Positions 9,915 through 20,411 of a stretch of DNA of 64,000 bases are shown here, in pieces. Made by a program: the position numbers and the translations under genes. The stretch comes from an uncultured Pseudoalteromonas sp. (lineage in GTDB: Bacteria > Pseudomonadota > Gammaproteobacteria > Enterobacterales > Alteromonadaceae), in NCBI GenBank assembly GCA_947493455.1, contig CANLRB010000004.1:248001-312000 (forward strand), in the 5' to 3' direction. A model generated the notes under the pieces. That model saw only the letters and a program-made list of their open reading frames with translations, made no database searches and was not told where the DNA came from. Position 1 is the stretch's first letter; each line of letters starts with the position of its first letter.

Positions 9915-9950
9915 TAGTTTGTTAAATCAATAAGTTGATTTAACAAACTA
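9915..9950. repeat. Perfect 16-bp inverted repeat upstream of mgtE
   Basis: The left arm (9915-9930) and right arm (9935-9950) are exact reverse complements, separated only by TAAG. The sequence is AT-rich. There is no T run after it on either strand, so a simple terminator is unlikely. It ends 42 nt before the mgtE start, in a 220-nt gap that otherwise shows nothing recognisable. It could be an RNA hairpin in the mgtE leader or an operator for a dimeric regulator; neither can be decided from sequence alone. Confidence 0.75.
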
Positions 9951-9992
9951 GTTGTAACTTGCACCATACTCAATAAAAAAGCCACCAATAAT

Positions 9993-11354
9993 ATGCCTGA
10001 AGCGTTAGAACAAGACTATACACAACAACAACTACATGAGGTCACTCAAGCCTTAAGTAGCGGGATGTTTGTACATGTTCGTCGCATGCTCGCGCATATG
10101 CCGGCCTGTGATATTGCACTTTTATTAGAATCGTCACCCCACAAAAGCCGTACCGTACTATGGCAACTCGTTGATCCTGATTTACAAGGGGAAACCCTTG
10201 AAGAATTATCAGATGATGTTCGTAACGGCATTATTGCACGCATGGATCCAGCACTCATTGCTGCTGCAACGGAAGAAATGGATGATGATGACCTAGCTGA
10301 AGTTTTGCGTAGCTTGCCGGATAGCGTCTATCAAGAAGTTATTGGTTCAATGGATAGTAAAGACCAAGCAAGAGCGACACAAGCCCTTTCTTATCCAGAG
10401 GGATCAGCAGGTGCACTTATGAGCACCGACACCATCACAATTCGCCCAGACGTCACCATTGACGTCGTACTGCGCTATCTGCGCCTCAAAGGCGAATTAC
10501 CCGAAGGTACCGACGAGCTTTATGTCGTCAATAAAGAAGATGTCTTTTTAGGGGATGTGCAACTTGCCACTTTGTTAACCAAAAACCCTAACTTAACTGT
10601 GCGTCAAGTAATGGACAACGAGTCTGAGGCAATTCCCGTCACTATGGATGAATCTGAGGTTGCACAACTTTTCGAACGTCACAACTGGATTTCAGCTCCC
10701 GTTGTGAATGATGAGAACCAATTACTTGGCCGTATTACAATCGATGACATAGTCGATGTAATTCGTGAAGATGCCGAGCACAGCATGATGAGTATGGCGG
10801 GTCTTGACGATGAAGAAGATACATTCGCACCCGTTGTGAAAAGTACCAAACGCCGTTCAATTTGGTTAGGGGTCAATCTTATTACAGCGCTTGCAGCCGC
10901 ATTCGTAGCGGGGTTCTTTGAGTCAACTTTAGGCATTCTGCCTATACTTGCAGTACTCAATGGCATTGTGCCATCTATGGGTGGCATCGCAGGCAGTCAA
11001 ACCTTAACCTTAGTTATTCGTGGCATCGCCGTTGGCCATATTAATGATGCGAACCAGCGCTGGTTAATCGGTAAAGAAATTGCAATCGGCATGCTCAATG
11101 GCGTTATTTGGGCGCTATTAATTGCCAGTGTCGTGGCACTTTGGCAATGGGACTTTAAATTGGGCTTAGTAATTGCCTTTGCCATGTTTATGAACTTATT
11201 TGCCGCGGGCTTTGCTGGGGTGAGTATCCCACTTATTCTGAAAAAACTCGACATAGATCCCGCGCTTGCCGGTGGGGTTATCCTCACGACTGTCACTGAT
11301 ATCGTCGGCATTTTTGCATTTTTAGGCACCGCAACTTACTTTCTCGTTCCTTAA
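9993..11354 (+). CDS. mgtE: MgtE magnesium channel
   Basis: MgtE is a Mg2+-gated Mg2+ channel in the inner membrane. The 453 residues follow family order: an N-terminal superhelical domain (to about 130), a CBS pair (about 135-255, including GSAGALMSTD and WISAPVVNDENQLLGRITID), a connecting helix and five membrane segments. The ion-path motif lies in LAVLNGIVPSMGGIAGSQT. It appears monocistronic, with a perfect palindrome in front and a bidirectional terminator behind. Confidence 0.97.
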   Translation: MPEALEQDYTQQQLHEVTQALSSGMFVHVRRMLAHMPACDIALLLESSPHKSRTVLWQLVDPDLQGETLEELSDDVRNGIIARMDPALIAAATEEMDDDDLAEVLRSLPDSVYQEVIGSMDSKDQARATQALSYPEGSAGALMSTDTITIRPDVTIDVVLRYLRLKGELPEGTDELYVVNKEDVFLGDVQLATLLTKNPNLTVRQVMDNESEAIPVTMDESEVAQLFERHNWISAPVVNDENQLLGRITIDDIVDVIREDAEHSMMSMAGLDDEEDTFAPVVKSTKRRSIWLGVNLITALAAAFVAGFFESTLGILPILAVLNGIVPSMGGIAGSQTLTLVIRGIAVGHINDANQRWLIGKEIAIGMLNGVIWALLIASVVALWQWDFKLGLVIAFAMFMNLFAAGFAGVSIPLILKKLDIDPALAGGVILTTVTDIVGIFAFLGTATYFLVP

Positions 11355-11393
11355 AAACGTTTCCCTGCCGACTGAGCAAATGTTGAAAAAAAG

Positions 11394-11417
11394 AAGCGGC
11401 TAAGCCGCTTTTTTTTT
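11394..11417. terminator. Bidirectional terminator between mgtE and the acetyltransferase gene
   Basis: AAGCGGC at 11394-11400 pairs with GCCGCTT at 11404-11410 across TAA. A run of T residues follows on the plus strand (to 11417), and a run of A residues precedes it (T run on the minus strand). It lies between convergent genes and can serve both. Confidence 0.9.
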
Positions 11418-12318
11418 AATGTTTTTTAGGTAGTAGAGTATAAACGCCTTCAAACTCAGCAACGGCTAAATCGCCATCGTACACGGTAACTGGCACAACA
11501 AATTTTGCGTTTTGTCCTTGCTCAAGCACACTTAAATCACCTGTGCAACGGGGCAAATCAACCACTGCGCGCGGCGCTTGTTTAAGCGGCTTTAAATATT
11601 TTATATTGGCGTCGGATAAAACGATCGCGGCATCAAATTCAGCTTCTTTTAGCTGTAAATAGGTCGCGCCCCACCCTGTTAATGTCGCTAAACTATAAAT
11701 TGAACCCGCGAACATCGTGCCGTGTAAATTTTGATTCGCTTTGATTTCGGCAGTAGTACTAAATTGCCATGCGGTATAACTTTGCACTTTAATACCCATT
11801 GCATCGCTAATCGGAATATCTTCACGCCAAGTATCTTGCAGCACTTGTGTCCAGTCAGGACGACGGAACCAGCCCGGTTCAGAAGGTTTTTGTTTGATCA
11901 TTTTCCAATGTTGAATATCGCCATACATAAGATGTGCCTTTTCAACAACTTCGTACCCATGTGCTTTATAAAACTCAACAGCACGGTCACGAGCAAATAA
12001 CACCAACTCTTGTGCGTTTTGTTGCCAAGCACAAAGTTCTAACTCATGTAATAAACGACTGCCAATATTTTGATTGCGATGTGTTTGATCTACAGCCATA
12101 TAACGTACTTGTGCTTGGTCGCTACTATTGAAATGTAAGCGCGCCACACCGAGTACTTGGCCTTCTTTGTTCTTTATAAAACGATGCTCAGCATCTTGCT
12201 CAAACTCATCTTGCTCAGAGCCTCTTGGTTGCTGCCAAGGCGCACGTAATATTTGCCAGCGTAAATGATAATAATCTTGCCAATCTTGACTGCTTTGTGG
12301 CCGTGTTACCTGAAACAT
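11416..12318 (-). CDS. GNAT acetyltransferase fused to YiiD-type thioesterase-like domain
   Basis: This two-domain protein has about 300 residues. Residues 1-150 form a GNAT domain (VRYMAVDQTHRNQNIGSRLL carries the acetyl-CoA loop). Residues 155-300 form a hot-dog domain of the YiiD C-terminal type (NLHGTMFAGSIYSLATLTGW). This is the architecture of E. coli YiiD, recently linked to malonyl-ACP decarboxylation in fatty acid initiation (from memory of the family). I chose ATG 12318 because GCAGGAG stands just upstream; a longer frame to 12375 has no ribosome site. The exact reaction is inferred only. Confidence 0.85.
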   Translation of the reverse strand: MFQVTRPQSSQDWQDYYHLRWQILRAPWQQPRGSEQDEFEQDAEHRFIKNKEGQVLGVARLHFNSSDQAQVRYMAVDQTHRNQNIGSRLLHELELCAWQQNAQELVLFARDRAVEFYKAHGYEVVEKAHLMYGDIQHWKMIKQKPSEPGWFRRPDWTQVLQDTWREDIPISDAMGIKVQSYTAWQFSTTAEIKANQNLHGTMFAGSIYSLATLTGWGATYLQLKEAEFDAAIVLSDANIKYLKPLKQAPRAVVDLPRCTGDLSVLEQGQNAKFVVPVTVYDGDLAVAEFEGVYTLLPKKH

Positions 12319-12433
12319 GATTACTCCTGCATTCGTCTTTTTAAACTTTTTAGGCGCACACCTTACCGTAAACACTCATGGTTTTAAATAAGTCTTTAGC
12401 CTAAGCAATATTTGTAAACTATACTTTATATTG

Positions 12434-13126
12434 ATGGATAATTTACTTGACGAAAATCAACTCGTCACCACTGAATTTGTAAAAAATAGCGATAAGTTGG
12501 GACAACTTTGCTATTTTCACCGCTATTTGGGAGACCAAATCCAAGTGCGAGAACTGGATGGCTACCGTTGGATGATAATCAATAATGTTGTGCAGTCAGT
12601 CATTAGGCTTAATCATCCAGAAGCTCTCTTGTTTAATCATTTACGTATCTTGGAAGCAGTTTGGACAAACATTAATGCGCCCAACAAAGTGCTAGAACTC
12701 GGCCTTGGTGGAGGGGCCATTCATAATTATTTGGCCTGCACTTATCCAAACGCCACAGTTGAAACCGTTGAACGAAATAGCGAAATCATTGCATGCCATC
12801 AACGCTTTTTTACCACTAAATATAGTAAGCAAATAACCTGTAATGACGCCTTAATCGAACTCAACAGAGTAATCCAATATGATTGGATTATCATTGATTT
12901 ATTTTGCCATGAGCAAGCGCCTCGGTTTTTATACCAGAGTGAGTTTTACAACCAAATAAAACAAACACTCACCCACAATGGCTATTTATTTATCAATTTT
13001 ATTGCTGAGCACGAATCACAGCTAGTCACTTTACACGCTTTACTTGGTGATGTTTTTGATACGCAAGTTAATATAAAAAAAGCGCAAGGTTATAGTAACC
13101 ACATAGTGTGGCTGCAAAAGCCTTAA
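12434..13126 (+). CDS. SpeE-like SAM-dependent methyltransferase family protein
   Basis: This 230-residue protein has a Rossmann-fold core of the spermidine synthase type. The nucleotide-binding loop is [15 protein letters not shown] (about residues 80-95), followed by [18 protein letters not shown] and then YDWIIIDLF. It lacks the N-terminal beta domain and the full active-site set of true spermidine synthases, so polyamine synthesis is not claimed. It converges with dtd, the stop codons overlapping by 4 nt. The substrate is unknown. Confidence 0.75.
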   Translation: MDNLLDENQLVTTEFVKNSDKLGQLCYFHRYLGDQIQVRELDGYRWMIINNVVQSVIRLNHPEALLFNHLRILEAVWTNINAPNKVLELGLGGGAIHNYLACTYPNATVETVERNSEIIACHQRFFTTKYSKQITCNDALIELNRVIQYDWIIIDLFCHEQAPRFLYQSEFYNQIKQTLTHNGYLFINFIAEHESQLVTLHALLGDVFDTQVNIKKAQGYSNHIVWLQKP

Positions 13127-13560
13127 ACTGAGAGATTAAAGGTTACCGGACCATCGTTTACTAAATGCACTTTCATATCAGCACCAAATTGCCCTGTTGC
13201 AACATTTGAAACGGTTTTAGTTGCTTGTGCGACAAAGTATTCATATAACGACTCACCAAGAGCTGGGCTTGCCGCCGACGAAAAGCTTGGGCGCATGCCT
13301 TTTTTAGTATCTGCAGCAAGAGTAAATTGTGAAACAACCAACAACTCACCACCGATATCTTTCAAACTCAAATTCATCTTTCCTTGGTCATCGCAGAAAA
13401 TTCGATAACCAGTGACTTTATGGAGCAACTTATCAGCAGTCTCTTGAGAGTCATGTTTTTCAACGCCCAATAACACTAATATACCTTGGCCAATATTGCC
13501 AATCACCTCGCCATCAACGACGACCTTCGCTTCACTTACTCTCTGTATTAGTGCTTGCAT
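13123..13560 (-). CDS. dtd: D-aminoacyl-tRNA deacylase
   Basis: Dtd hydrolyses D-amino acids mischarged on tRNA. The 145 residues begin [19 protein letters not shown] and contain the active-site sequence [12 protein letters not shown] and the C-terminal [11 protein letters not shown], both family hallmarks. The frame extends upstream to 13611, but ATG 13560 matches family length. Its first 29 nt overlap the end of the yihY gene. The pair yihY-dtd is a common gammaproteobacterial arrangement. Confidence 0.96.
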   Translation of the reverse strand: MQALIQRVSEAKVVVDGEVIGNIGQGILVLLGVEKHDSQETADKLLHKVTGYRIFCDDQGKMNLSLKDIGGELLVVSQFTLAADTKKGMRPSFSSAASPALGESLYEYFVAQATKTVSNVATGQFGADMKVHLVNDGPVTFNLSV

Positions 13561-14434
13561 CGACTTCTTTTTCCTCTTCGCTTTGTGCGTTTTTTTGTTT
13601 ATTAAGTGCAAATTGCAATGTTACCGTAAATTCAGCACCAAGCAGTACTACAATCCACGAAACATAAACCCATACAAACAAAATAGGCACGGTAGCTAAG
13701 GCACCGTAGATCACTTCATAAGAAGGGAAATTACTAACATACGCTGCAAACCCCTTTTTACTCAGCTCAAATAGCAATGCAGCAAACATCGCCCCGGGAA
13801 GTGATGCTTTAATCGGTACCTCAGTATTAGGTACTAAGGTATAGAGCATCATAAAGCCGGCTGTTGAGATAATAAATGGCAATAATTTAAGCAAAAACCC
13901 GCTAAATCCAGGGATCCCTTGATCAGCAAATGAGGCTAGACTCACTAAATAAGATGTAACACCTAAACTTGCAGCCAATAGCACAGGCCCGAGCGTCAGT
14001 ACCATCCAATAAATAGCAAATGAAATAACAATGGGGCGCTTTGTGTGAATACGCCAAATTCGATTAAGTGTCGCATCGACATTTCGAATAAGGAAGAGTG
14101 CCACAACAATAAGAAAGGCAATACCCACTGTCGTCATTTTACTGGCGTTACCGGCAAACGCACCTATGTGTTGGCGAATTGCATCACTGGAAGTCGGCAC
14201 AAAGTTAGTAAACAAAAAGTTTTCAATCGTTGCTTTAAACGACTCAAATACTGGAAATGCTGAGAAAATAGCAAAAACAACGGCCATAAATGGCACCAGC
14301 GACAACAAAGTCACGTAGGCCAAATAACCTGCATTTATGGTTATGTGATCTTGTTTGCAACGCGCCAAAAAATGCCGCCACCAGCTCAAATGGCGCTTGC
14401 TCACGACCATCATACGCGCAATATATGGATGCAA
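13532..14434 (-). CDS. yihY: YihY/BrkB family inner-membrane protein
   Basis: This 300-residue membrane protein belongs to the YihY (UPF0761/BrkB) family. It shows six hydrophobic segments, the N-terminal family sequence [20 protein letters not shown] and the later [11 protein letters not shown] with a C-terminal charged tail. It was once annotated as RNase BN, which is now known to be wrong for this family. Function is not established. It is immediately upstream of and overlaps dtd. Confidence 0.9.
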   Translation of the reverse strand: MHPYIARMMVVSKRHLSWWRHFLARCKQDHITINAGYLAYVTLLSLVPFMAVVFAIFSAFPVFESFKATIENFLFTNFVPTSSDAIRQHIGAFAGNASKMTTVGIAFLIVVALFLIRNVDATLNRIWRIHTKRPIVISFAIYWMVLTLGPVLLAASLGVTSYLVSLASFADQGIPGFSGFLLKLLPFIISTAGFMMLYTLVPNTEVPIKASLPGAMFAALLFELSKKGFAAYVSNFPSYEVIYGALATVPILFVWVYVSWIVVLLGAEFTVTLQFALNKQKNAQSEEEKEVDASTNTESK

Positions 14435-14548
14435 TGTAACAACCTCGTGCTATCTAAAAAGCAATAAGTTAAATATAATACTAAGTGTATTAAATACTTG
14501 CTATACAGCACAAGAATAATTAGTGGCGTTTAAAGAAGGGCGAAATAG

Positions 14549-15187
14549 ATGAAAAAAATAATCGCGTTAGCTACTTTGCTAACACTCACAGCGTGCCAAA
14601 GTGCCTATTACTCGGCAATGGAAAAAGTCGGTGTTCACAAGCGCGACATTCTTATCGACCGCGTTGAAGAAGCTAAAGAATCGCAACAAGAGTCTCAACA
14701 AGAGTTTCAAACAGCGTTTGAACGTTTAAGCACTTTAATAAACTTTGACGGGGGTGAGCTACAAACCGTTTATGAACAACTCAACGACGATTATGTTGCC
14801 AGTAAGAAATCAGCAGAAGACGTCTCAAGTCGAATCGATGCCGTTGAAGATGTCGCACAAGCGCTTTTTGAAGAATGGCAAGACGAGCTAGAACAATATT
14901 CAAATGCAAAATTAAAACGCGATAGCCAACGTAAGCTCTCGGCGACGCAGCGCCAGTTTGACCAGCTATTGCGTTCCATGCGCCGCTCTGAAAGTAAAAT
15001 GGATCCCGTTCTCACCGCACTAAACGACAATGTACTGTACTTAAAACACAACCTAAACGCCCAGGCTATAGCGGCTATAAAAGGTGAATTCACCAGTTTA
15101 AAGCGTGATATAAAAACACTAATGAGCGAGATGAATAAATCAATTGCCGATTCAAATAAGTTTATCGAGCAAATGAATAAGCCATAA
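14549..15187 (+). CDS. DUF2959 family lipoprotein
   Basis: This 212-residue protein starts with a lipoprotein signal peptide whose lipobox is LTAC (Cys about residue 16), followed by QSAYYSAMEKVGVHKRDILI, characteristic of DUF2959 proteins. The rest is highly charged and predicted helical (coiled-coil-like). Function is unknown in the family. It stands alone: divergent from yihY on its left and convergent with envZ on its right. Confidence 0.88.
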   Translation: MKKIIALATLLTLTACQSAYYSAMEKVGVHKRDILIDRVEEAKESQQESQQEFQTAFERLSTLINFDGGELQTVYEQLNDDYVASKKSAEDVSSRIDAVEDVAQALFEEWQDELEQYSNAKLKRDSQRKLSATQRQFDQLLRSMRRSESKMDPVLTALNDNVLYLKHNLNAQAIAAIKGEFTSLKRDIKTLMSEMNKSIADSNKFIEQMNKP

Positions 15188-15230
15188 ATTTACCAGTTAA
15201 GACAAAATTGATTTTAATACAATAACTTCT

Positions 15231-15262
15231 TTATCAACACCGACTTAAGCCGGCGTTGATAA
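15231..15262. terminator. Hairpin between DUF2959 gene and envZ (possible terminator)
   Basis: The 12-nt arms at 15231-15242 and 15251-15262 pair with one G-T wobble across an 8-nt loop. It sits between convergent genes, where a shared terminator is expected. Neither side has a clean T run, so intrinsic termination is uncertain. Confidence 0.5.
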
Positions 15263-15268
15263 AATAAG

Positions 15269-16576
15269 TTAAGTTAGTGATTTAACCCGTAAACAAACCT
15301 TAGCCTCAAGACCGCCTTCAGGGCGGTTTTTAAGTTCCACTTTTCCTTTATGCATATCGACAATCCGTTTGATAATTGCAAGGCCAAGGCCACTGCCTTC
15401 AGTACCGCGCGCTTGGTCGCCTTGAGTAAAAGGCTGAAATACGCGCTCTAATTCAGCTTCCGGAATACCCGGACCCGAGTCGAGTACATGAATACTGACA
15501 TATTCTTGAGCCGCATCAATCGACGTGCGCACGTGCACGTCATGTTCGCTGTAACGCAGTGCATTTTCTATCATATTGGTAATCACTCGTTTGATAGCAA
15601 CATGACTCAACTGCACTTGTGGAATTGATTCATCTGCATCAAAGGTAATTGTACGTCCTTGCTTTTGCTCCGAAGAAACAACTTCAGACACCAAGGCATT
15701 AGCATCTTCATATGCTAAATCACTGAGTTTATGGTGGCGCAAGTATTCAATAAACTGATCAATAATTGCGTTCATGTCTTCGATATCAGTGATGATGCCA
15801 TCGCGCAAATAATCTTCGTCTTCCGACATCATTTCTGTCGCTAAACGAATTCGCGTCAATGGCGTACGAAGGTCATGAGAAACTCCTGCCATTAACAAGC
15901 GCCTGTCTTCTTCTAATGCTTCAATTCCCCGAGACATTTGGTTAAATGCCCGCGTCACCTCAATCATTTCAATAGAGCCCTGCTCTTTCAATTTGCTCGA
16001 GAAGTCGCCCAGCCCAACTTTAACTGCCGCCTGTTGCAATGCTTTTAAGGGTCGGTTTAAGTGACTGGCAAAGAGCCATCCTCCAAATACACTTAATACG
16101 CCAATACAGGCTAAGTAAAATGTTAAAAACTGAACATTTGCATCTTGATAACCCGCTAAAGGCACACGCACCCAGTAACCCGGTGCTTGTGGTGGTTCAA
16201 CCCAGTAGACTAATACATCGGTTTGGCTAATACGTACCGTTGCGGGGCCTTCAAGATACTCCGACATAACTCGCGATAGCCAAGGATACTCTGTCGCCTG
16301 ATCCAGCCCTTTTTGGTAAGCCTGACTTTCGTGCATTACTTCAACCCCCGTCGCTTTATAAAACTTATCCGCGATTTCAGGGCTCATATCGATACCATCA
16401 TCGACACCAATAAAAACTGTTTTTACTTGCTTGGCGAGCATTAAGTTAACTTGCTCAATTGAGGGTTTTACCACGTAAAGCGTGACGGAAATATAGGATA
16501 CGATTTGATTAATTAGCAGCAGTGCACCGACCAAAAAGACGGTTTGGCCAAATGCACTTCGAGGAAAAATACGCAT
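15269..16576 (-). CDS. envZ: EnvZ, osmosensor histidine kinase
   Basis: EnvZ phosphorylates OmpR in response to osmotic and envelope signals. The 435 residues show a membrane segment at about 10-31, a periplasmic region, a second membrane segment ([20 protein letters not shown]), a HAMP domain, the H-box [16 protein letters not shown] with the phosphorylated histidine, and an HATPase domain with NALRY, DSGPGIP and GSGLGLAI. It lies 15 nt downstream of ompR in the same operon. Confidence 0.96.
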   Translation of the reverse strand: MRIFPRSAFGQTVFLVGALLLINQIVSYISVTLYVVKPSIEQVNLMLAKQVKTVFIGVDDGIDMSPEIADKFYKATGVEVMHESQAYQKGLDQATEYPWLSRVMSEYLEGPATVRISQTDVLVYWVEPPQAPGYWVRVPLAGYQDANVQFLTFYLACIGVLSVFGGWLFASHLNRPLKALQQAAVKVGLGDFSSKLKEQGSIEMIEVTRAFNQMSRGIEALEEDRRLLMAGVSHDLRTPLTRIRLATEMMSEDEDYLRDGIITDIEDMNAIIDQFIEYLRHHKLSDLAYEDANALVSEVVSSEQKQGRTITFDADESIPQVQLSHVAIKRVITNMIENALRYSEHDVHVRTSIDAAQEYVSIHVLDSGPGIPEAELERVFQPFTQGDQARGTEGSGLGLAIIKRIVDMHKGKVELKNRPEGGLEAKVCLRVKSLT

Positions 16577-16591
16577 TAAGTCGCTCTATCG

Positions 16592-17311
16592 TTATTGTTC
16601 GCCATCTGGAACAAAGACATAACCTAGACCCCAGACCGTTTGAATATAGCGAGGGTTTGCCGCGTCAATTTCAATCATACGGCGAAGGCGAGAAACTTGC
16701 ACATCGATACTTCGCTCCAGCGCACTATAATCACGGCCTCGAGCTAAGTTCATTAGTTTATCACGACTAAGCGGTTCACGTGGGTGACTCACGAGTGCTT
16801 TCAGTACTGCAAACTCGCCGCTAGTTAGCGATATCACCTTATCACCTTGAGTCATTTCTCGTGTCGCCAAGTTCAGCGTAAACTCACCAAAGCTAATTAA
16901 GTTTTCTTCCGCAGCCGGCGCCCCAGGTACATCTTTTGCGCGACGGCGTAAAATAGCTTTAATACGCGCAAGCAGTTCTCTTGGGTTGAACGGTTTTGGA
17001 ATATAATCATCAGCACCCAGTTCGAGGCCAATAATACGATCGACCTCATCCCCTTTTGCAGTCAACATTACAATAGGAATGTCGTTTTCTTTTTGACGTA
17101 ATCTGCGACAAATTGAGAGGCCATCTTCTCCTGGTAACATTAAGTCCAATACCATTAAATGAAAGTTTTCACGTTCAAGTAATCGGTCCATTTGTTCAGA
17201 GTTAGCGGCGGAGCGAATAATGAATCCTTGTTCAACTAAATAGCGCTCTAGCAATGAACGTAAACGCATGTCATCGTCGACCACTAGAATTTTCGTTGTT
17301 TCTTGTCCCAT
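16592..17311 (-). CDS. ompR: OmpR, winged-helix response regulator
   Basis: OmpR is the DNA-binding partner of EnvZ. The 239 residues contain a receiver domain (ILVVDDDMRLRSLLERYL; phospho-acceptor in LMVLDLMLPGEDG near residue 55) and a C-terminal winged helix ending IQTVWGLGYVFVPDG. The length equals that of E. coli OmpR. It is transcribed after greB with an AT-rich gap of 85 nt that probably holds its promoter. Confidence 0.97.
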   Translation of the reverse strand: MGQETTKILVVDDDMRLRSLLERYLVEQGFIIRSAANSEQMDRLLERENFHLMVLDLMLPGEDGLSICRRLRQKENDIPIVMLTAKGDEVDRIIGLELGADDYIPKPFNPRELLARIKAILRRRAKDVPGAPAAEENLISFGEFTLNLATREMTQGDKVISLTSGEFAVLKALVSHPREPLSRDKLMNLARGRDYSALERSIDVQVSRLRRMIEIDAANPRYIQTVWGLGYVFVPDGEQ

Positions 17312-17396
17312 AATTTGACTTTCTTTGCTCTTTTAATTAATTATTAATATAAATTAAATTTTGCTGAATTCCCAAATAAGATTGTTACTATCTGTT

Positions 17397-17876
17397 TCAA
17401 TCAGTTGGATAGGTTATTTGGTTGATATAATACGTCACAGATTGCTCTTGGGTGCGAACCACAAAGTCATCATCAATTTCTTTACCAAGCATTGAACGAG
17501 CCATCGGTGAATCAATACTGAGTTTATTTTCGCGTAAATTAAATTCATCTGGGCCAACAAGCTGATAGGTGAACACCTCACCGTCATCGTTTTCGATCTC
17601 AACGAGTGCACCAAAGAATACCTTTCCTTCTTGCTGTGGGTTCGGATAAACAACTTGCAAATGCTCTAAGCGTTTTGTCAAAAAGCGGACGCGACGGTCG
17701 ATTTCTCGCAGTCGTTTTTTACCATAGATGTACTCTGCATTTTCTGAGCGATCACCCAAAGCCGCAGCTTCAGAAACTGCCTGGGTCACCTTTGGGCGCT
17801 CTTCTTTCCATAGATAGCGTAATTCTCTTTCTAAAGTATCGTACCCTTTGCGTGTGATATAATTGGACTTCTTCAT
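17397..17876 (-). CDS. greB: Transcript cleavage factor GreB
   Basis: GreB inserts a coiled coil into the RNA polymerase secondary channel and stimulates cleavage of backtracked RNA. The 159 residues show the N-terminal coiled coil with its acidic tip (AALGDRSENAEYIYGKKRLR) and the C-terminal FKBP-like domain. I chose ATG 17876 (MKKSNYITRKGY), since an upstream ATG at 17891 adds five residues not seen in the family. It diverges from tex; greB-tex and ompR are also close neighbours in E. coli. Confidence 0.96.
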   Translation of the reverse strand: MKKSNYITRKGYDTLERELRYLWKEERPKVTQAVSEAAALGDRSENAEYIYGKKRLREIDRRVRFLTKRLEHLQVVYPNPQQEGKVFFGALVEIENDDGEVFTYQLVGPDEFNLRENKLSIDSPMARSMLGKEIDDDFVVRTQEQSVTYYINQITYPTD

Positions 17877-17974
17877 GAACAATAGCGACAATCAGTTAAT
17901 TTTAAAATTTAGTATTAGCTAATCATTGTAAAATTTAGCGCCAGTTACAAGGTTATTTTCAATAAGGTTATTTA

Positions 17975-20284
17975 ATGAGTACGATCTCCTCACAATTAGC
18001 GACTGAACTCTCTGCTTCAGAACATCAGGTTATTGCCGCAACCCAATTACTTGATGATGGAGCTACAGTCCCATTTATCGCTCGTTACCGAAAAGAAGTA
18101 ACAGGGGGCCTCGACGACGGCCAACTAAGATTATTAGAAACCCGTTTAAGCTATTTGCGTGAACTCGAAGAAAGACGCGCATTTATTTTAAAAACGATCT
18201 CCGAGCAAGATAAACTCACCAATGACTTACAGGCTGAGATCTTGTCTGCAGCAAGTAAAACGGAACTAGAAGACTTATACCTGCCATATAAACCTAAACG
18301 TCGTACCAAAGGACAAATCGCGATAGAAGCAGGTCTAGAACCTCTTGCAAATTCTTTGCTTAGCGATGCAAATCAAGAACCCGAATTAGTAGCACAGGAC
18401 TTTATCAATCCAGAGCATAAAATTGACGACACCAAAGCAGCTCTTGATGGCGCCCGCTTTATTTTAATGGAGCGTTTTGCCGAGGATGCCAAATTACTCG
18501 CGAAGTTACGCGAGCAAATTAAACGCCATGGCTTTTTAGAGTGCGCCGTCATTAAAGGTAAAGAGAATGACGCTGCTAAATACCGCGATTATTTCGAACA
18601 TTCAGAGTCTCTTAGCAAGGTACCATCGCACCGCGCTTTAGCCATGCTACGCGCGCGAAACGAAGGCTTTGTTAACTTATCAATTAATCCTGATCCAAGT
18701 AGCGATGAACCAACCGCTGTGTGCACACATTTGATCGCCGAACATTTCAATCTAAATTTACAATCTGCCGCCGCGTCAAAATGGCTACAACAAGTCGTGC
18801 AATGGACATGGAAAGTGAAGCTCGCACTTCATTTAGAAAATGAATTCTTTACAAACATTCGTGAGTTAGCTGAAAGCGGTGCCATTGATGTATTCGCCAA
18901 TAACTTAAAAGACTTATTAATGGCGGCTCCTGCCGGAGCAAAAACAACAATGGGACTCGATCCGGGTCTACGTACAGGTTGTAAAGTCGCGATTGTTGAC
19001 AATACAGGTAAGCTCCTTGCGCATTCAACGATTTACCCTCATGCACCGCAAAATCACTGGGACAAGTCATTAAGAACGCTCGGTCAACTTTGTCGCCAAC
19101 ATAAAGTTGAATTACTCGCTATTGGCAACGGCACAGCTTCTCGAGAAACCGATAAGCTTGCTGCTGAGTTGATTAAAGCCGAAGCCGATTTAAAAATGAA
19201 TAAAATTGTTGTCAGTGAAGCAGGCGCATCGGTCTATTCCGCGTCTGAAGTCGCTGCACATGAGTTTCCTGACTTAGATGTGTCTATCCGAGGTGCTGTA
19301 TCCATTGCTCGTCGCTTACAAGACCCGCTTGCAGAATTAGTTAAAATAGAACCGAAAGCAATTGGTGTGGGTCAGTATCAACATGATGTATCACAAAGCC
19401 AACTTGGACAAAGCTTGACTGCGGTCGTCGAAGACTGTGTTAACGCGGTCGGTGTTGATGTGAATATGGCGTCTGCGCAATTACTTTCACGTGTATCGGG
19501 CCTTAATAAAACGCTTGCACAAAATATTGTAAACTACCGCGACCAACATGGTGCATTTGCCAGTCGCATTCAACTTAAAAAAGTGGAGCGTCTCGGTCCA
19601 AAAGCATTTGAGCAAAGTGCAGGCTTTTTACGAATTAATTTAGGTAAAGATCCACTCGATAGCTCAGCAGTGCACCCTGAAGCTTACCCTGTTGTTAAGG
19701 CCATCAGTGCCAAAACGGGCATTGATATCGCAGCACTTATTGGCAACCAAGATGTTTTAAAGCAACTCAACGCAAATGAGTTTGTAAATGATAAATTTGG
19801 TCTACCAACCGTCACCGATATTATTAGTGAGCTTGACAAACCAGGCCGTGATCCGCGCCCCGAGTTTAAGACCGCGACTTTTAAAGAAGGTATTGAAAAA
19901 GTATCTGACTTGAAGCCAGGTATGGTGCTTGAAGGCGTGGTGTCAAATGTGGCCAACTTTGGTGCTTTTGTTGATGTCGGTGTGCATCAAGATGGTCTTG
20001 TTCACATATCATCATTGACCGACAAGTTTGTGTCAGATCCTCGTGAAGTGGTCAAAGCCGGTGATATTGTCAAAGTAAAAGTGCTTGAAGTTGATGTTGA
20101 GCGCAAACGCATTAGCTTTACAATGCGCTTAAATGACGATGTACAAACGGCACCTAAGGCAACAAAAGCAAACCATAAAAAAGCAAACACGCACAACAAG
20201 AGCAAATCTAAGCCACGCCAAGATTCAGGTAATGCCGCGATGGGTAATGCCTTTGCCGAAGCCTTTGCTAAACTAAAAAAATAG
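17975..20284 (+). CDS. tex: Tex family RNA-binding transcription accessory protein (YhgF)
   Basis: The 769 residues follow the Tex layout: an N-terminal helical region with the family signature [17 protein letters not shown], a YqgF-like nuclease-fold domain ([19 protein letters not shown], about residue 325), helix-hairpin-helix motifs, and a C-terminal S1 RNA-binding domain ([20 protein letters not shown]). A basic, low-complexity tail of about 50 residues follows. Tex acts on transcription and RNA; the exact role in this organism is inferred. Confidence 0.97.
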   Translation: MSTISSQLATELSASEHQVIAATQLLDDGATVPFIARYRKEVTGGLDDGQLRLLETRLSYLRELEERRAFILKTISEQDKLTNDLQAEILSAASKTELEDLYLPYKPKRRTKGQIAIEAGLEPLANSLLSDANQEPELVAQDFINPEHKIDDTKAALDGARFILMERFAEDAKLLAKLREQIKRHGFLECAVIKGKENDAAKYRDYFEHSESLSKVPSHRALAMLRARNEGFVNLSINPDPSSDEPTAVCTHLIAEHFNLNLQSAAASKWLQQVVQWTWKVKLALHLENEFFTNIRELAESGAIDVFANNLKDLLMAAPAGAKTTMGLDPGLRTGCKVAIVDNTGKLLAHSTIYPHAPQNHWDKSLRTLGQLCRQHKVELLAIGNGTASRETDKLAAELIKAEADLKMNKIVVSEAGASVYSASEVAAHEFPDLDVSIRGAVSIARRLQDPLAELVKIEPKAIGVGQYQHDVSQSQLGQSLTAVVEDCVNAVGVDVNMASAQLLSRVSGLNKTLAQNIVNYRDQHGAFASRIQLKKVERLGPKAFEQSAGFLRINLGKDPLDSSAVHPEAYPVVKAISAKTGIDIAALIGNQDVLKQLNANEFVNDKFGLPTVTDIISELDKPGRDPRPEFKTATFKEGIEKVSDLKPGMVLEGVVSNVANFGAFVDVGVHQDGLVHISSLTDKFVSDPREVVKAGDIVKVKVLEVDVERKRISFTMRLNDDVQTAPKATKANHKKANTHNKSKSKPRQDSGNAAMGNAFAEAFAKLKK

Positions 20285-20336
20285 GCTAAGTGCCAAAACG
20301 GCTCTTATCTCATCGAAGCCATTTTTGGCACAAAAA

Positions 20337-20363
20337 AAAGCAGCGTTTTCGCTGCTTTTTGTT
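20337..20363. terminator. Bidirectional terminator after tex
   Basis: AAAGCAGCG at 20337-20345 pairs with CGCTGCTTT at 20350-20358 around TTTT, with T residues following and A residues preceding. It serves tex on the plus strand and the SprA-related gene on the minus strand. A further inverted repeat (TGCCAAAA at 20291 and TTTTTGGCA ending at 20330) lies just before it. Confidence 0.88.
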
Positions 20364-20411
20364 TACATACCAATAAAAATAAAAGGTTACTACCTAATTT
20401 ATAAAACTTAT

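Noticed and set aside
12434-13126. Annotation as spermidine synthase
   Set aside because: Only the SAM-fold core is present; the N-terminal domain and the characteristic active-site motifs of SpeE are not seen.
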